Below are positions 32,947-45,916 of a DNA stretch of 64,000 nt, piece after piece. The notes below the pieces were generated by a model. It saw only the letters and a program-made list of their open reading frames with translations. It was not told the origin of the DNA and did not search any database. This DNA comes from Ascidia mentula (Eukaryota > Chordata > Ascidiacea > Phlebobranchia > Ascidiidae): NCBI GenBank assembly GCA_947561715.1, contig OX387201.1, positions 2,746,001 to 2,810,000 on the forward strand. Direction: 5' to 3'. Each line of letters starts with the position of its first letter. Position 1 is the stretch's first letter. A program made the position numbers and the translations under genes.

Positions 32947-34729
32947 TTATTGCTTGATACTGGCGTTTAGTCCCTTGACACTAATGTCTTTCAAAATTTG
33001 GAAGAAATCTTTTTCTGCGGCGATCACATTCTGGTGACAAGTTGCAATTTCCTTGTTTGGAACCTGAAAAAAAACGGCTTTAAATCCACACACTTAATAA
33101 CTCGTAACTTTCTTTACCTTTACCAATTTGGTGTACCTAGGATGATGGTGCTTCAAAACCGGATTGTTATCGGCACGGTTATATGCACTCAGCAGCGCCC
33201 ACCGCCGGTCGTTACTCCAGTTTTGGTCACTCTTGTGAATCATATTACTAGAAATATTTTGTTGGCATGTCTACATTTTTTTAAGAACACAATGAAAATA
33301 ATTATTATTTTTTGATAAAACGTAAGGTCGCATTAGACGAAACAATCAAAAATGGATGGCTTTCAATAAGCAAAAATCCACCAATCATAAAAGTATATTT
33401 AGTATCCTTGTAAGTAACTTATATCAGTCTGCAGATATAAGAAAGCGTTTAGTGATCGTTAGCCAAAGTACCACCTGTGAAAAAACAAAGCATCACCCGG
33501 CTCAAGCTCAACGTGAGTAATATTAAACCGGTCCAAGATGTGCTTCATTCTTTCCTCTCCGATTCCGTTTTGCTCTCCAATAACCCCGTGATCCAATCTC
33601 CCCATTTTGTGGGAACCCTCAATAATCTAAGAGTAGTTTTAAAATATACTATTTTTAAAAATATTTATAAATGATTGCAGTTTCAACATCAATGTTCCAT
33701 TCAATCGGATAATCGACAGGATCGCCCCATGCACTGCGCAGATCCTTACTTGGAGATCACAGCTGTCTATCCAGATCATGAGTTTAACAGGGATTGCAAT
33801 TTTAGTCGGGTGAGTTACTTTTTTCCCGACAATCCGTAGAAAGATCAAAAAAGTTAAGTTCCCGGTACGGTTTGAACCCATGACCCTGCGGCTTATTAAA
33901 AACTTGCAACCCTTGGCTTACGTGAAAAGTGGCTGATCCGACTGGGCTGCAATGCCTGGGGTGAGAAGCCTGTGCACCTTATGGGTACTGTTTGTTGTCA
34001 TTTACAGAAAGCAAAAAATACGTAACCTTTAGACAACCGTTTCCCTTGTGCGCTTTGTCTATCGCTATGAAGACGGTCCCCATATCGGGGAACAGACAAC
34101 CGTTGTTGTACCAATAGCCGTAATCTTGGTGCCAGACGTGCATACCGCCGGTCTGGGCGTCTTTCATAATCAGTTTGGAGTGATAATGGTACACCTCCCC
34201 TCCAAGAAGCTTAAACAACAATGAATTTTGCCTTAACGAAACTGTCAAAATCTCATGACAATTATGCTTGTTAATGTGCATATGTTCGTTCAACATCATT
34301 TAACTGTAACCCAACGCAACTGGTAGAAAAAGCATAAAATATATTTTGTTTATTTAACAATAAAAAGATTACCAAGTTAGCAATAAAAGAAATACCGTTT
34401 CCATTGTTCCAGCCACTTTATCACTGCGCGCAATTATTCCAGTTACGTCATTTCCAGCCTCGTTCCATAGAACAAGCTTAGTTTTTCTACCGGAACCATC
34501 ATCACGACCATATGAATGAACCTAAATATTTTGATGCCTTAGTTTTTGCTGGCCATAACAAGAAACCGGTTTTTAGTTTTGTCACCTTAAAACATTCGTC
34601 CTCCTCCACTGTTTTTGACAAGTTGGCAAGCTCAGCTCCGTTAAGTAACGACCGCACAATTATATAGCCTTTATCGCGAAAATGTTGCTTCATTGTATCC
34701 GTAACATGATGTTTGTCATTTTGGGCCAT
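32947..34729 (-). CDS. Phytanoyl-CoA dioxygenase (PhyH) family protein, PHYHD1-like
   Basis: About six exons on the minus strand, from MAQNDKHHVTDTMKQHF at 34729 to the stop at 32947. It is an Fe(II)/2-oxoglutarate oxygenase. The metal-binding HxD is seen in GGMHVWHQDYGYWYNNG (34.1 kb). The distal His and 2-oxoglutarate Arg region is seen as DALFFHSNMIHKSDQNWS followed by NDRRWALLSAYNRADN (33.1-33.5 kb). The N-terminal helix (FRDKGYIIVRSLLNGAEL) is typical of PhyH proteins. Substrate not predictable; members hydroxylate lipids or amino acids. It lies head-to-head with UTP3, 488 bp apart, so the two probably share a bidirectional promoter, and tail-to-head with CARD adaptor C. Confidence 0.88.
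33845..33985. mobile_element. SINE fragments in a PHYHD-like intron
   Basis: The plus strand carries a SINE body (gtgaaaagtggctgatccg) shared with 8.96 kb. Just left of it the minus strand reads ATGGGTTCAAACC, a tRNA B-box-like head. These are probably two fragments in opposite orientation or a rearranged copy. They lie in the intron between the 33.5-kb and 34.0-kb exons. Confidence 0.45.
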
Positions 34730-35217
34730 GTTTACTACAGAGAAACTCTTGCGCTGTTTAACTGCTAAAATACAGCGTTGCCCTTGTCAGCTTCTTGTAG
34801 TTTGTTTCTGTTTAACTTGCAACTTTAAAGCCGCTATTTAAATATTGAACTGCACCAAACTAGCAGCGAAGCTTGAAATATGAGTTAGGCCTGCCTTGCA
34901 AGGTAAATTTTGCTATGCCTGGTTAATCATTTGTAAAAACACAATATAAAGAAGACAGTCGTAAATGCGATTGTGTCTTGATACAAATTGAACTGATTGA
35001 AAATAAATGTATGTATTTATTTACCATACGTCGTATCACGGGGTATAAAAAACAAACCAAACGTCAGTGGTGAGTAGAATTGACTCCCCGGTAGTCCGGC
35101 TCCGGATTAAACAAACTTTTGGATGCGGATGAGCGCTTACGTGGTTAACCACGTGAAATTTTGTTTACTTGCAATTCTGTTTTCAATTTTTTCGTAAATT
35201 GTTTTTTCAGCTACCCA
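34730..35217. promoter_or_regulatory. Bidirectional promoter region, PHYHD-like / UTP3
   Basis: 488 bp between two divergent start codons. ttttttcag lies at 35202-35210, 7 bp before the UTP3 ATG. This is either the end of a 5'UTR intron or a spliced-leader trans-splice acceptor, which is common in tunicates. No TATA box was recognised. Confidence 0.5.
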
Positions 35218-38200
35218 ATGGCACGAGGAAGAAAAGCAAGAGCGGTTAGTAGCAAGTAAGTTGTTCACTAATTTTGGTTAACAAATTTAGCGTGGTTTGC
35301 GTTAAATGTCAATGATTACATACAGATACAGTTATCAATTATTTGTATTGCAGACCCATAAAGCGCAAAGACCAATCACATGACATAAAATTAAATGATG
35401 AAGAACCAGACCCGGTATCTTAAACTTTCCTTGTTAATTTAAGTTGCAATTTTATGCATTCAAATTGTTTTTTCATTTTATCATCAGGATAATGATGAGT
35501 TTTTCTATGATGAAGTTGACAAATTCCACAAAGATAAAGAAAAAGAGTTCCTGCTTGAGGATGACTCAGAATACAGTTTTGATGAAGAAAATGTAGGATA
35601 TTGTGTTCTGCTGCATGACTATTGCATCAAGGTTCTTTATCACAGGAGCCTGCGAATTCTTTTTAATGCAACCCACAAGAATTAGGTGTAATGTATATTG
35701 ACTCTAATAAATTCGTAAAAATGAATCACTTCACTGATAAACCATAACATCACACCAAAATCTCGTGTATGTAGAATTATACTTACTGTGTGTTATTATT
35801 TTTAAGGAGGAGGAGGTCTTAGGATATCTTGATGAAGAAGACGATGACGTTGATGATAATATTGACGATGACAACAGTGACTTAGAAGATGATGAAGCTC
35901 AATACAAAGATGGTATTTGTGGTTTTGTTATTCTCACAGCACTTATAATTTATCAGTGACATTTGTTTATAATTGTTTACACAAACTTATTTTTAGGTAT
36001 TCCAAGCAGCAAAGCTTGGGGAAGAAAGAAATCTTCATATTATGGTGCAGAATCCCTGGAAGGTCTACAAGGTAAATAAATATATACTTCTACCCGAATA
36101 GTTGGGATTAAAACATTTCCAAGGTGAAAAAACATTGAAGGTTTGTCTTTTGTTTTGTTTGTCACGTTGCAGTCAGTTGTAAGTTGCACAGGACGTTTAC
36201 TGGTACCCACATGTTTTTTTTCCCTTTTTTGTGTTAAAAAATTTCCAAAATATTCATTTCAGTTACAATTTAGTGGAAATAATACAGTAGTGCCACTAGG
36301 TTACAATGGTGTTTAAGTAAAGTGTTTTAAGGAAACTAGCAATCCCTGTGACAGTGTTGTATAAAAGGTTTGGATCGGGATGAAGTTCAAGATGAAGAAG
36401 AAGAAGAGGCTCTTAAGATTCAACAGAGGCTGATGGAGGAGATTGATGAGGATCAGCTTGACATGTTTTCTGTAAGAATTTCATCATAATTTACTTTTTT
36501 CTAAAATTTAAACAATTTTGCCTTGAAATTTAAAATAACATGTATTTAAAGGGTGTGACCAGAAAAGTAATTAAAATTACATTAATCAAAATCTGTGGTA
36601 AATTTGGTTTAAATATTTAATCATGATACCATATCTAGTTCACCATCACTGTTTTATAATGTGCAGATGCAACCCACTCAAATAGATGCTGAGCGCAAAG
36701 CTGAGAAGTCCACTGAAGGGATTTCAACTGATGTCAGTCAACTATCTGTCAAGGCACAGTGGAAACTTTTGAAGCAGGAATCTCCTGAACTTAAAGACAT
36801 CATAAATGACTTCAAGGTTGCTTTTCATTTGTGATATTGGCAACTATGTTTGGTGCATCATTTGTAAAGTAGACACATTTTGTGTTTTTATTAAAAGACT
36901 GCTATGTGATGTTAAGTTGCAAATACCCACTTTTTTATCTTGTATTTGCATATTTTTAGGATAAATCTGCAGAAATGACAACCCACCTGCAACCTTTAGT
37001 GGAATTGGTTCAACGAGATATAATAAAGGGAAAAGGGGCAGATTACATCACATGTCGATACAAACTTTCCCTTATGTATCTCATGAACATATCCTTCTAC
37101 ATGGCATTAAAAAGTAAACGGATATCAGTTCGCAATCATCCTGTAATAAAGAGGCTGGTCGAATATCGCACGGTAGGGTAATTTTCACTTGACAATTGTG
37201 GTCAAAGTTCTTTACGTAAGATTACCTGTTTAATTTTACAAAATCTGGCTTGTATGTCACTCTAGTTTTTGTGAATAAAGTATAAATTTGTATAAAGCAA
37301 CAGACTTTGCTTATCTTGTTCAATCGGTGAAGCCTGCATAGACATGATTTGTTTCTTATTTAATTCAAAATAAGCTGTTTAACAACATGTCTGTAAGCAT
37401 AGTATTTTACTGACCCTCACACTGTACGTGTTTTGGTATGTTCCAGTTGATAAACAGATTGCAGCCTTTGGATTCTAAACTTTCTTCTGAAATTGAGGAA
37501 CTCCTACTGGAAAACAACACCATTCAAAGGTTTGTTGGTTGATTGTAATGTTAATTAAAATCTTTTGACAACAAAGTGTTTTTAATTTTAAGTAACTCTG
37601 AAAGTGAAGATGAATCCAAAAGTGAAACTGAAGATTCTGAGCAGCCCAGCTCGGAAGAAGAAACATCTGTAAGATCTTCAATTTTTGTGGCTAAATCATC
37701 AGTGTAAAGGGTTGCCAAAGCTACAATTAACTAACTTAACCAAATAATGAACATGGCTATGATTATTCTCTTTGGAGGGTTTGCGAACATTGTTGTAACT
37801 TTTGTATTCTACTTTTTTACTCCAGGTTATTTGCATCTAAATATGTTAATTGTAATTAGCTGAAGACTGCACACCGCCTAAATGCAATAAATTACTACAC
37901 AAGTTTGCATAAAAAGAGAAAATTGGACCCCACAGCTGTTCAGGAACAAAATAGGTATTGTGAAAAGGATTCTTATTCCTACTTGCATCATGGCCGAATC
38001 ATTTTTTGATTTCTTATTCTAGCAAACGAGATGAAGAGGATGAGAAAGAAACAGTTGATGATGATGAAGAGGAAAGAAGAGCAATCAGTTACGCGGTAAT
38101 TGCGAGTTTTTTTCGGTTTTACATAAATAATAAATACAACTATTGTTCCCACTTATAAGATTGCCGGCAGTTTGGTCTGTGTGGGAATTGCTCTCCCTAC

Positions 38201-38514
38201 ATTCGCTGCCATGCAATTTCACGGAAACAATAAACCAAAGGAATATTCCTTCCACCCAAATAATTTTATATTCACCGGTCTAATAAATATATAAGACGTT
38301 TTTTTTTTCATTGCAGATGAACAAAAACGAAGGCTTGAAAGGAAAGAAAAGAAAACTTGACCGCAACCCACGCGTCAAACACCGTGAGCGTTTCCGCAAG
38401 GCGGCGATAAAGCGCAAGAGCCAAGTCCGGGTCCACAAACCTGAACTACAGAAATACAGTGGCGAGGTTTCGGGCATCAGAGCGGGCCTAGTCCGTAGTG
38501 TAAGAATTAAATAA
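35218..38514 (+). CDS. UTP3: U3 small nucleolar RNA-associated protein UTP3/SAS10 homologue
   Basis: About twelve exons on the plus strand, starting MARGRKARAVSSK and ending GIRAGLVRSVRIK. It is a component of the small-subunit processome for 18S rRNA maturation in the nucleolus. Seen in order: an acidic N-terminal half (EEEVLGYLDEEDDDVDDN), the conserved SKAWGRKKSSYYGAE box, a Sas10/Utp3/C1D region (KDIINDFKDKSAEMTTHLQP ... YRTLINRLQPLD at 36.8-37.5 kb), a second acidic block, and the basic Sas10 C-terminal domain in the last exon (RNPRVKHRERFRKA, YSGEVSGIRAGLVRSVRIK). The C-terminal domain is the family signature. Exon phases are consistent throughout. It is divergent from the PHYHD-like gene. 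Confidence 0.92.
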
Positions 38515-40115
38515 CCCAAGCCTTGGTATCTTCGCTCAAGGCAAGTTCGTTGCCAACTGATGAGGAAGAACTGGTAGCTCATTGTTAACTGTTATGTGGA
38601 CACGAAATACAAATGCACGACCTAGTGAATGTATTTTGCCTATGCGAACTATTAAGCACCTTCAATGGCATTAAAGATCTTAGTGAAAAAAGTTATTTTT
38701 CGCACCTGCTGGTTACGAAAAGGACAAATGCTGCGAATTGAGGTTTATGTTGTTGACTACGGGCACTTGTGTTTTCCTGAGCAAGAAACTTCAACAAACT
38801 CTTTTCTGGATAACTGGGCGTGGTGATTGAAGCATATGAAAGATTTGAACGTGTTTCCGTAAAATAATACTGTTAATGTAATTTGTAAATCATCGGGCTT
38901 TGCTTTATGGTTTATCCGAGAAAACCTAATTGGCCTCATATATAGCGAAAGTACTTTGGATACGATCGCGGTGTTTTATTTTATTTCAAAATAATTCATA
39001 ATAATAAAACCATGAAAATACATGATAACGGATCTCTGGTTTGCAGAACAAATGCAAGATGAAGTGTTCGGTTAACTGGGCGTCATGCCTTTATTGTGGC
39101 TGCATTGTACATGTGGCATGGTTGATTACCTGTGCGTTATGCTGGCTTCCTCTCGCCATCCGATAACGCGTGGATTTCCCCTTACAGGCTCAGACAGCTA
39201 GTTTTTCATGTAGTTAGCCACAAGGCAGGTGTGTTGAGAAAACTGAAATATGCGTTGCGCTTCAGGAACTTACGAATGTGCACTGTTATGTTCAGTCTGT
39301 AGCTCCCCCTTTCATGACAGACATAATGAAATTATGATGTTTTGAAATTGATGGAAAACTACTAGCAGCGTATTTAACACATGACCATTACGGGGGTTAT
39401 GAGCAGTTATTACATCGCGTTTAAATGTCTGCAAAGGTTCAAGTCTGCCTTGCAATTGCCTGCGACAGAGTGATCTCTACGGTTGATTTACGGAGCTCAC
39501 CACACTAGTAATTTTCCGCTGTTTAACGCGCAGCATTACAGAACGAAAAATTTCAGTGTGTGTGCGTATGATTTCAGAAAGGAGGTTCGTGTCATGACAA
39601 AGCAATCACGCCGGTCCGCAAAGCTCGCAGCGTCCTGACATGCTATGGAGAAACAGGACACGGCAAATGACCGGATCTAAAACACAGTGTTGCAGAAGCA
39701 GATGTCAAAACCTCGCATCAGGCGAGCAAAATTGCGCAAAACTTGTTGCTGCATATACTGATTGATGGAATGGGGCAGCTTTGATGCATTTTCACATACT
39801 TAGTTGAAAGTGCCAGAATAACATGTCGGCGTTGCCATATTTGTGGTATGAATGCCGTATAGACAAAGCAAACGCAATTGCGAGATCGCAATGAAACAGC
39901 ATTTAGCGTGATGACATAGCATTGTGCGGAAAGGAGAAAGTCACGTCACAATTTAGTACTAGAGACACCGGTGTAAGATTTTTGCACGTCATGCCGCAAG
40001 TCAAATTGACTGGACGTTTTTTTGTTGCGGCATATTGCTCATGCTAACCAGGTTATCTGTTTAATACAGGTTTAGTGTAGTAGTTTATTTGTTAAAGGTA
40101 TCAACACAAGAAATC
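38515..40115. other. Intergenic between UTP3 and PGD
   Basis: 3' UTR of UTP3 and promoter of PGD. No supported exon. Nothing repetitive or domain-bearing was noticed. Confidence 0.4.
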
Positions 40116-43100
40116 ATGGCAGAACCCAAGTAAGTTGGGAATTTACGCTTTAAATTAAATTATGTAAAATAATGTGTTTTTGGCATGTACATATCGTATT
40201 TTTTTTTATTACCAACTAAATGTTGTGATAAACACATAGAATTGTACTTTTTAGAGCTGACATTGCATTGATCGGACTGGCAGTTATGGTAAGTTGGTTA
40301 TTTATTCAACTGTTTTTATACTAAATGATTTGGTGTATGCCTTGAATAGTCTTCATTTTTCTTACAGGGCCAGAACATAATCTTGAACATGAATGATCAT
40401 GGGTTTGTCGTAAGTACAGTGTACAGCTCCACATCTATTACATGCTTAATTGGACCAATTGACATACATTACAATAGATATATTTTTAAACAACCACTTT
40501 GCTGTAAAATAATTTTACAACATGTACTTTCATCAATATGTCTGTAATTACTTTTTTCCAGGTTTGTGCATTTAATCGCACCACAGAAAAAGTCGACCGT
40601 TTCTTGGCCAATGAGGCAAAGGGAACAAAAATTGTTGGGGCCCACTCAATTGAAGAAATGGTTTCTAAACTAAAGAAACCACGTCGTATTATGATGTTGG
40701 TAAAAGCTGGAAGTGCAGTTGATGCTTTTATTGAGAAGATAGTAAGTTTTGTTACTGTGTTATGCATCATAAAGCGAATTGTGCATTTAAAAGTAAAGGT
40801 ATATACTATTGTTTTGATTTTATTTTTCCAATTATATGCCTGGTCCCGATAATGAAGAACTAATTGTGTTTACTGAACTATTGAGGTAATAAACCACTGT
40901 ATGTGGATAGTATTGCAAACTTAATTGGCAACCATTGCTGTGGTCCAGTCTGCAGAGTATGGCAGCTGCACGTGCAAGTTTTTTAAAAACTTTTTATGTT
41001 TGCACGCCAAATTTTTTCGAATGCACGCTAAAAATTTTCGCGAATGTCTGTATATAAAACAATTATCAGAAAGACGTTTTATCGTTTTCGTTGCATGCGG
41101 GCTTAGGGGTCATGCACGCGCGCACACAAAAAGCCTTAGTCTTGCAAGCCCGAGATCTCGTCGAGAACTGCCATATTCTGCAGACTGGGCTGTGGTGAAT
41201 ATACTGAACTGATATTTTACTTTAGGATATACACTGTAAGGTAAAACAGCCACTTATTATCTATTACTACATCTTATCTAATATATTTACGTCTTCAAAA
41301 ATGCCAATGTCTAAACAACATGAAAAACAATAAAATTCCAGGTTCCACATCTTGAGGCTGGTGATATTATAATTGATGGAGGTAACTCAGAATATGTTGA
41401 TTCCATTTGCCGTTGCAAAACCCTTGAAGCCAAGGGAATGTTGTTTGTTGGTTCCGGGGTATCCGGAGGTGAAGATGGCGCCAGATATGGACCATCCCTC
41501 ATGCCTGGCGGATCCCCTGCTGCATGGTAACTAAATCCATAATAAAAAAGTTCAAGACATATTTACAAAAAAAATTTGTCCTAAATTGAATCAATTTATT
41601 GTATGCCGTAACTTTTTTAGGCCTCACATCAAACCAATTTTCCAAGGAATTGCAGCCAAAGTTGGAAATGAGCCTTGTTGTGATTGGGTAAGTTTTGCAA
41701 CGGAAAATTGTTTTTTCTTTGTGTCAATATTTGTTGAAACTTTTCAGACCGAAGATTGTCAATGTGTATCATATAAATTGTTTTTTTTTCTACAGGTCGG
41801 TGAAAATGGTGCAGGTCACTATGTTAAGATGGTTCACAACGGCATTGAATATGGAGACATGCAGCTCATATGTGAAATCTATCATCTAATGAAAACAGTT
41901 CTAAAAATGGATAATGATTCAATTTCTGAGGTAAACTATTTTGTATGTTGTTTAGACGCATAAAATGGAGTTCTTACAATAAATAGATGTACAAAAAAGT
42001 ATTTGACTAACTGAAAATGTCCACCAAAGTCAAACAGATGTTTTGAATTCTTTGTTAAATATGTCAATATTACAATATGTCAGGTATACTGTAGACTTAT
42101 CATGACTGTCTAAAATATTTGTGATAATATATATTTGTTAAGATGGTCTTAATTCCCACTTATATACACATAGGCATTGTGCTTTGGGCAAGTCATCACA
42201 TTACTGCTGGTAACAAGGCAACATCCTCTATAATACAAACTACAATATTCTGATGTTAACCAGTTTGTTGGTAATTTGCACAACCGTGTGTTTGCCAAAC
42301 ATCACAGGATGATAATATATCATAACATTGCCATGTTATTTCAAAATGACTTTTGGCTGGTTTTGATCATGTGTGCTACATTGATTCAATGGAAAGTAGA
42401 AACCAACATACATTTATCTGCAACAGGTTTTTGCCGAATGGAACAAGGGTGAACTTGATTCATTCCTCATAGAAATCACACGCGACATTATGAAGTTCCG
42501 TGATACTGATAACAAGCATCTTCTTGACAAAATCCGTGATGCTGCCGGACAAAAAGGAACGGGAAAATGGACAGCAATCTCTGCTCTTGACAAGGGAATG
42601 CCCCTGACACTCATTGGTAATAGAGGCTGTGATTTTACAATTGTGTTACAACTGCATTTATAGTATGTTTATATGTACTACTGCACTAAACACCGTCAAC
42701 TAGCTCAACACAAACAAATAAGCATGAATGGGTTTCCACCTTTTCTACTTACCACCAATGTTTTCTGTTATTGTATTGTGAAAGGTTCACAACTGTACTT
42801 AATTAATGTATGTTGTAATTTTAGGTGAATCAGTTTTCGCTCGATGTCTTTCATCTCTTAAAGAGGAACGAGTTATTGCTTCTAAACAACTGACAGGACC
42901 CGAAGTCACATTTAGTGGAGATCGCAAACAGTTTCTTGAAGATCTTAAACAGGTTGTGCATATTTTATCATTTTAGTCTCAAAGCAATAAATGTTTGTTT
43001 TGATATTCTGATGAAGATATCAACAGATCATCTAAAAAATGTCAAGAAAACGCATTTTAATGCTGCATATTTTTAATGTTATATTCATTTGTATGTCAGG

Positions 43101-44443
43101 CGTTATATGCTTCAAAAATCATCTCCTATGCCCAAGGCTTCATGCTCATGCGTGAAGCAGCCAAACAGTTCAACTGGAACTTGAACTATGGTGGAATTGC
43201 ACTTATGTGGAGAGGTGGATGCATTATTCGAAGGTATTGTTATGTTGTGATTAAATACACATGTGATGACATATTATCACAAGTGTAACTGAAACAATTA
43301 CCCTGGAATACACATAAGGCATGCATGACACATTTGACACACCATTAGTGGAATGTGGCACACAAAAAAGATTACAACATGTTCATTGTATAATACTTAA
43401 TCGTCCTGTTTATTACAACAATAAAGTAAGGCATGTGACCAGATTACATGAAATGTTTTGTCACATTCTCATTTCAGTCTGTACACCCCTGATTTGGACC
43501 CATTTGTTCAGTAACTGTTTTCATGAATTTTATTGTTTAGTGTCTTTTTGGGGAAAATCAAGGAAGCTTTTGATAAGAACAAGAGTCTTATAAACTTGCT
43601 GCTTGATGACTTTTTCAAGGAAGCCATTCAAAAAGCTCAGGTACTCCATAATGACACCACATTACTTTGCGCAAATACCTGCTATGTGAACAATAGGGCA
43701 ATCTTTTAGTAAATATTGGGTCTTCAACTTTAACAACTTTTTGTTTCTTGTTTGCCAATCTGACCACATCTCTTTGTGAACGTTGACACTGGCAGCAAAG
43801 AGTTTGAAAAATAATATAACCCCAAAAAATTTAAAAGTAAAAGGCAGAAAAATACTAAACAAAATAACAACAATTAAATCAAAACTACAACAATTTTTTT
43901 GATGAATGTATGCAACAGAATGTCTTAAAACAAGGATTTAGTGATACTAATTTGATTGTAATTTCAATTGGTTTCAGGCGGGATGGAGAAGAGTTGTGGC
44001 AACTGCTGCAACTAACGGTGTCCCAGCCCCATGTTTAAGCACTGCCTTGTCCTTCTTTGATGGGTACCGCCTTGAAAAAGTGCCTGCAAACCTTATTCAG
44101 GTAAACGGTAATTTAGGATATTAAAGATTCTGGAGTTGCCTATTTTATTTGCTAAAATTCATTGATTTCTTCTTTTTAAATGCTAACCACCGTTTAAAAT
44201 TGTTGGTTTATGAACATACCATATATTTTGTTGTACTCTTAACCTTTTTTTTCTGTGTTATTATCTCTCCAATGTGGCCAAACAAAACTTTGTCATCACT
44301 GTTTTAACTATGTATATTAACAGGCCCAGAGGGATTATTTTGGGGCTCACACTTACGAGTTGCTCTCAGATCCTGGCAAATTTCATCACACAAACTGGAC
44401 CGGTCATGGTGGGCAAATTTCCTCGTCCTCCTACAATGCCTGA
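40116..44443 (+). CDS. PGD: 6-phosphogluconate dehydrogenase, decarboxylating
   Basis: Multi-exon gene on the plus strand, from [17 protein letters not shown] at 40116 to [13 protein letters not shown] and stop at 44443, about the usual 480 aa. It oxidises and decarboxylates 6-phosphogluconate to ribulose 5-phosphate with NADP+ in the cytosolic pentose phosphate pathway. The Rossmann motif GLAVMGQNI is present, followed by the NADP-site stretch FNRTTEKV, substrate loop [19 protein letters not shown], active-site [14 protein letters not shown], and the C-terminal [10 protein letters not shown] and [10 protein letters not shown] (here [11 protein letters not shown]). Exons lie at about 40.1, 40.26, 40.37, 40.56, 41.34, 41.62, 41.80, 42.43, 42.82, 43.10, 43.54, 43.98 and 44.32 kb. 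The intron at 40.74-41.34 kb carries a MITE. It is convergent with RPP21. Confidence 0.95.
40937..41196. mobile_element. hAT-like MITE with 8-bp target-site duplication in a PGD intron
   Basis: The element at 40945-41188 (244 bp) has terminal inverted repeats CCAGTCTGCAGAGTATGGCAG and, inverted, the same with one mismatch (AATATGG for AGTATGG). It is flanked on both sides by the exact 8-bp repeat GCTGTGGT (40937-40944 and 41189-41196). There is no coding capacity. An 8-bp duplication is typical of hAT transposons; the family assignment is inferred. Confidence 0.85.
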
Positions 44444-45135
44444 GCCGCTTGCAACTATGCAGATTGCCTTAGTGTATATACCCTTCTATAATCAACCATT
44501 GTTGCACGTTTAAAAATATAAACATTTGTACATCATGTTGTACAGAGACTGCAGTTCAGTATTTTACATTGATTTAGTTTCTGTACTGTTGTATGAAAAT
44601 ACTGGCTATAATGCAGTATGTTGCAAGTGGCATTGTAATGGACCGAAGTTTATTTGTGGTCAATGTAATGGAAAAATTTCAAATAAATCCCCTCTAATGT
44701 TCCACTTGCATAACTACACTCCTTTTACATTGGAAAATAATATGTGCATTATGGTAATAAAATGCCTTAATTTGGTTTATGCACACATTAACTTGTGTAT
44801 ATGCAGAATATAATATAGTAGTACCTTTATCTGCAAATGTATGTTTATATCTAGGTAGTAGCTCAGCAAAGTAGTAACAGAAACTCATTTACGCATAATT
44901 TTTTTCACATGTATATGGCGAGAGGAATAACACAAGCTTTGAACACAGTAAGTCTGTCGGCAAATTTTAGTTTTCAGTCAGCACAACAGGAAAACTTAAG
45001 TTGATCAAGAATTAATAGCATTTTCAACATGCAACTCACAAGCACCCATTCATATTTTGTACAAACATTTTGACTTGTATATGCCCCAACAGTCTTCTTC
45101 GGGGAGTAACATTCGATATAAGAAAGAATTGTTTG
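44444..45135. other. Convergent intergenic between PGD and RPP21
   Basis: Holds the 3' UTRs of both genes. No further exon recognised; AT-rich. Confidence 0.4.
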
Positions 45136-45916
45136 TCATCTTAGCTCAATAATTTCTGCTATATTTTCTTCTTTGTCATGCCACAAGATGTAATCAGCTT
45201 CTGCTGGTAATGACTTCATTGCTTTGCATTCAAGACAGTGAGTAATAAGAATTTTCTTCTTAACCTTTCCTAAAAAACACAACTTTCAAATAATTAACAT
45301 GTTTGATTTAACATATTTAAATTGGCTTATCTGATTGGACGCTTTTACAAACAATGGAAAAAGAGGGTTTTGTGTTCACCAACATTAAAATATTTCCTGG
45401 CAACTTACTTTTAATGCGAACAACTGATGTTATTCCTGGTATTAAAACAATCGCACATTTCTTGCATAAAGTGCGCTTGACATGAGGGCTCCTGAAAAAT
45501 TATGGACTGAATGGTGATTTTTAAGAAACGTTAAATGGTAAACTTGCATATAAGCAATAAACTTACAGCCTTACAACATTTTTGTGAGCTAATGTTTTCA
45601 TTGTTTGTGTGTAATGTCTTGCCAGTGCCTTTTGTGGTGGAGTACTCGTCAAAGCAAGATGAGCAGCCTGCGGATAAACAAATATCTGTTATAAACTATA
45701 TGCATAAAGAGACGAAGACTTCCAATTTAGAAGTTGGAAAAATAAGTTTAGTTTTCCGGCTATCGTTATGCAGTGCCCAATTTAAAGCAATTGAATCAAA
45801 TGACTATTTTTTTGTAGAATTACATCTTTACAAACCTGTAACAAAAAGTTAAGTCTTTGAAAAACATCCTTGCGTTGAACTTGAAATCGTTTGAGCTTTC
45901 GGGTGTTTTTCCCCAT
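45136..45916 (-). CDS. RPP21: Ribonuclease P protein subunit p21
   Basis: Four exons on the minus strand, 45836-45916, 45567-45667, 45409-45491 and 45136-45269, phases 0, 2 and 1, giving 132 aa. It is a zinc-binding subunit of nuclear RNase P, which matures the 5' ends of tRNAs. The N-terminal helix DVFQRLNFLLQAAHLAL and KALARHYTQTMKTLAHKNVV correspond to the family's coiled helices. The zinc ribbon shows VKRTLCKKCAIVLIPGIT and later THCLECKAMK, giving the CxxC...CxxC ligands. The C terminus DYILWHDK also matches the family. The start ATG (45914-45916) is the first in frame with MGKNTRKLKRF. It is convergent with PGD. Confidence 0.92.
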
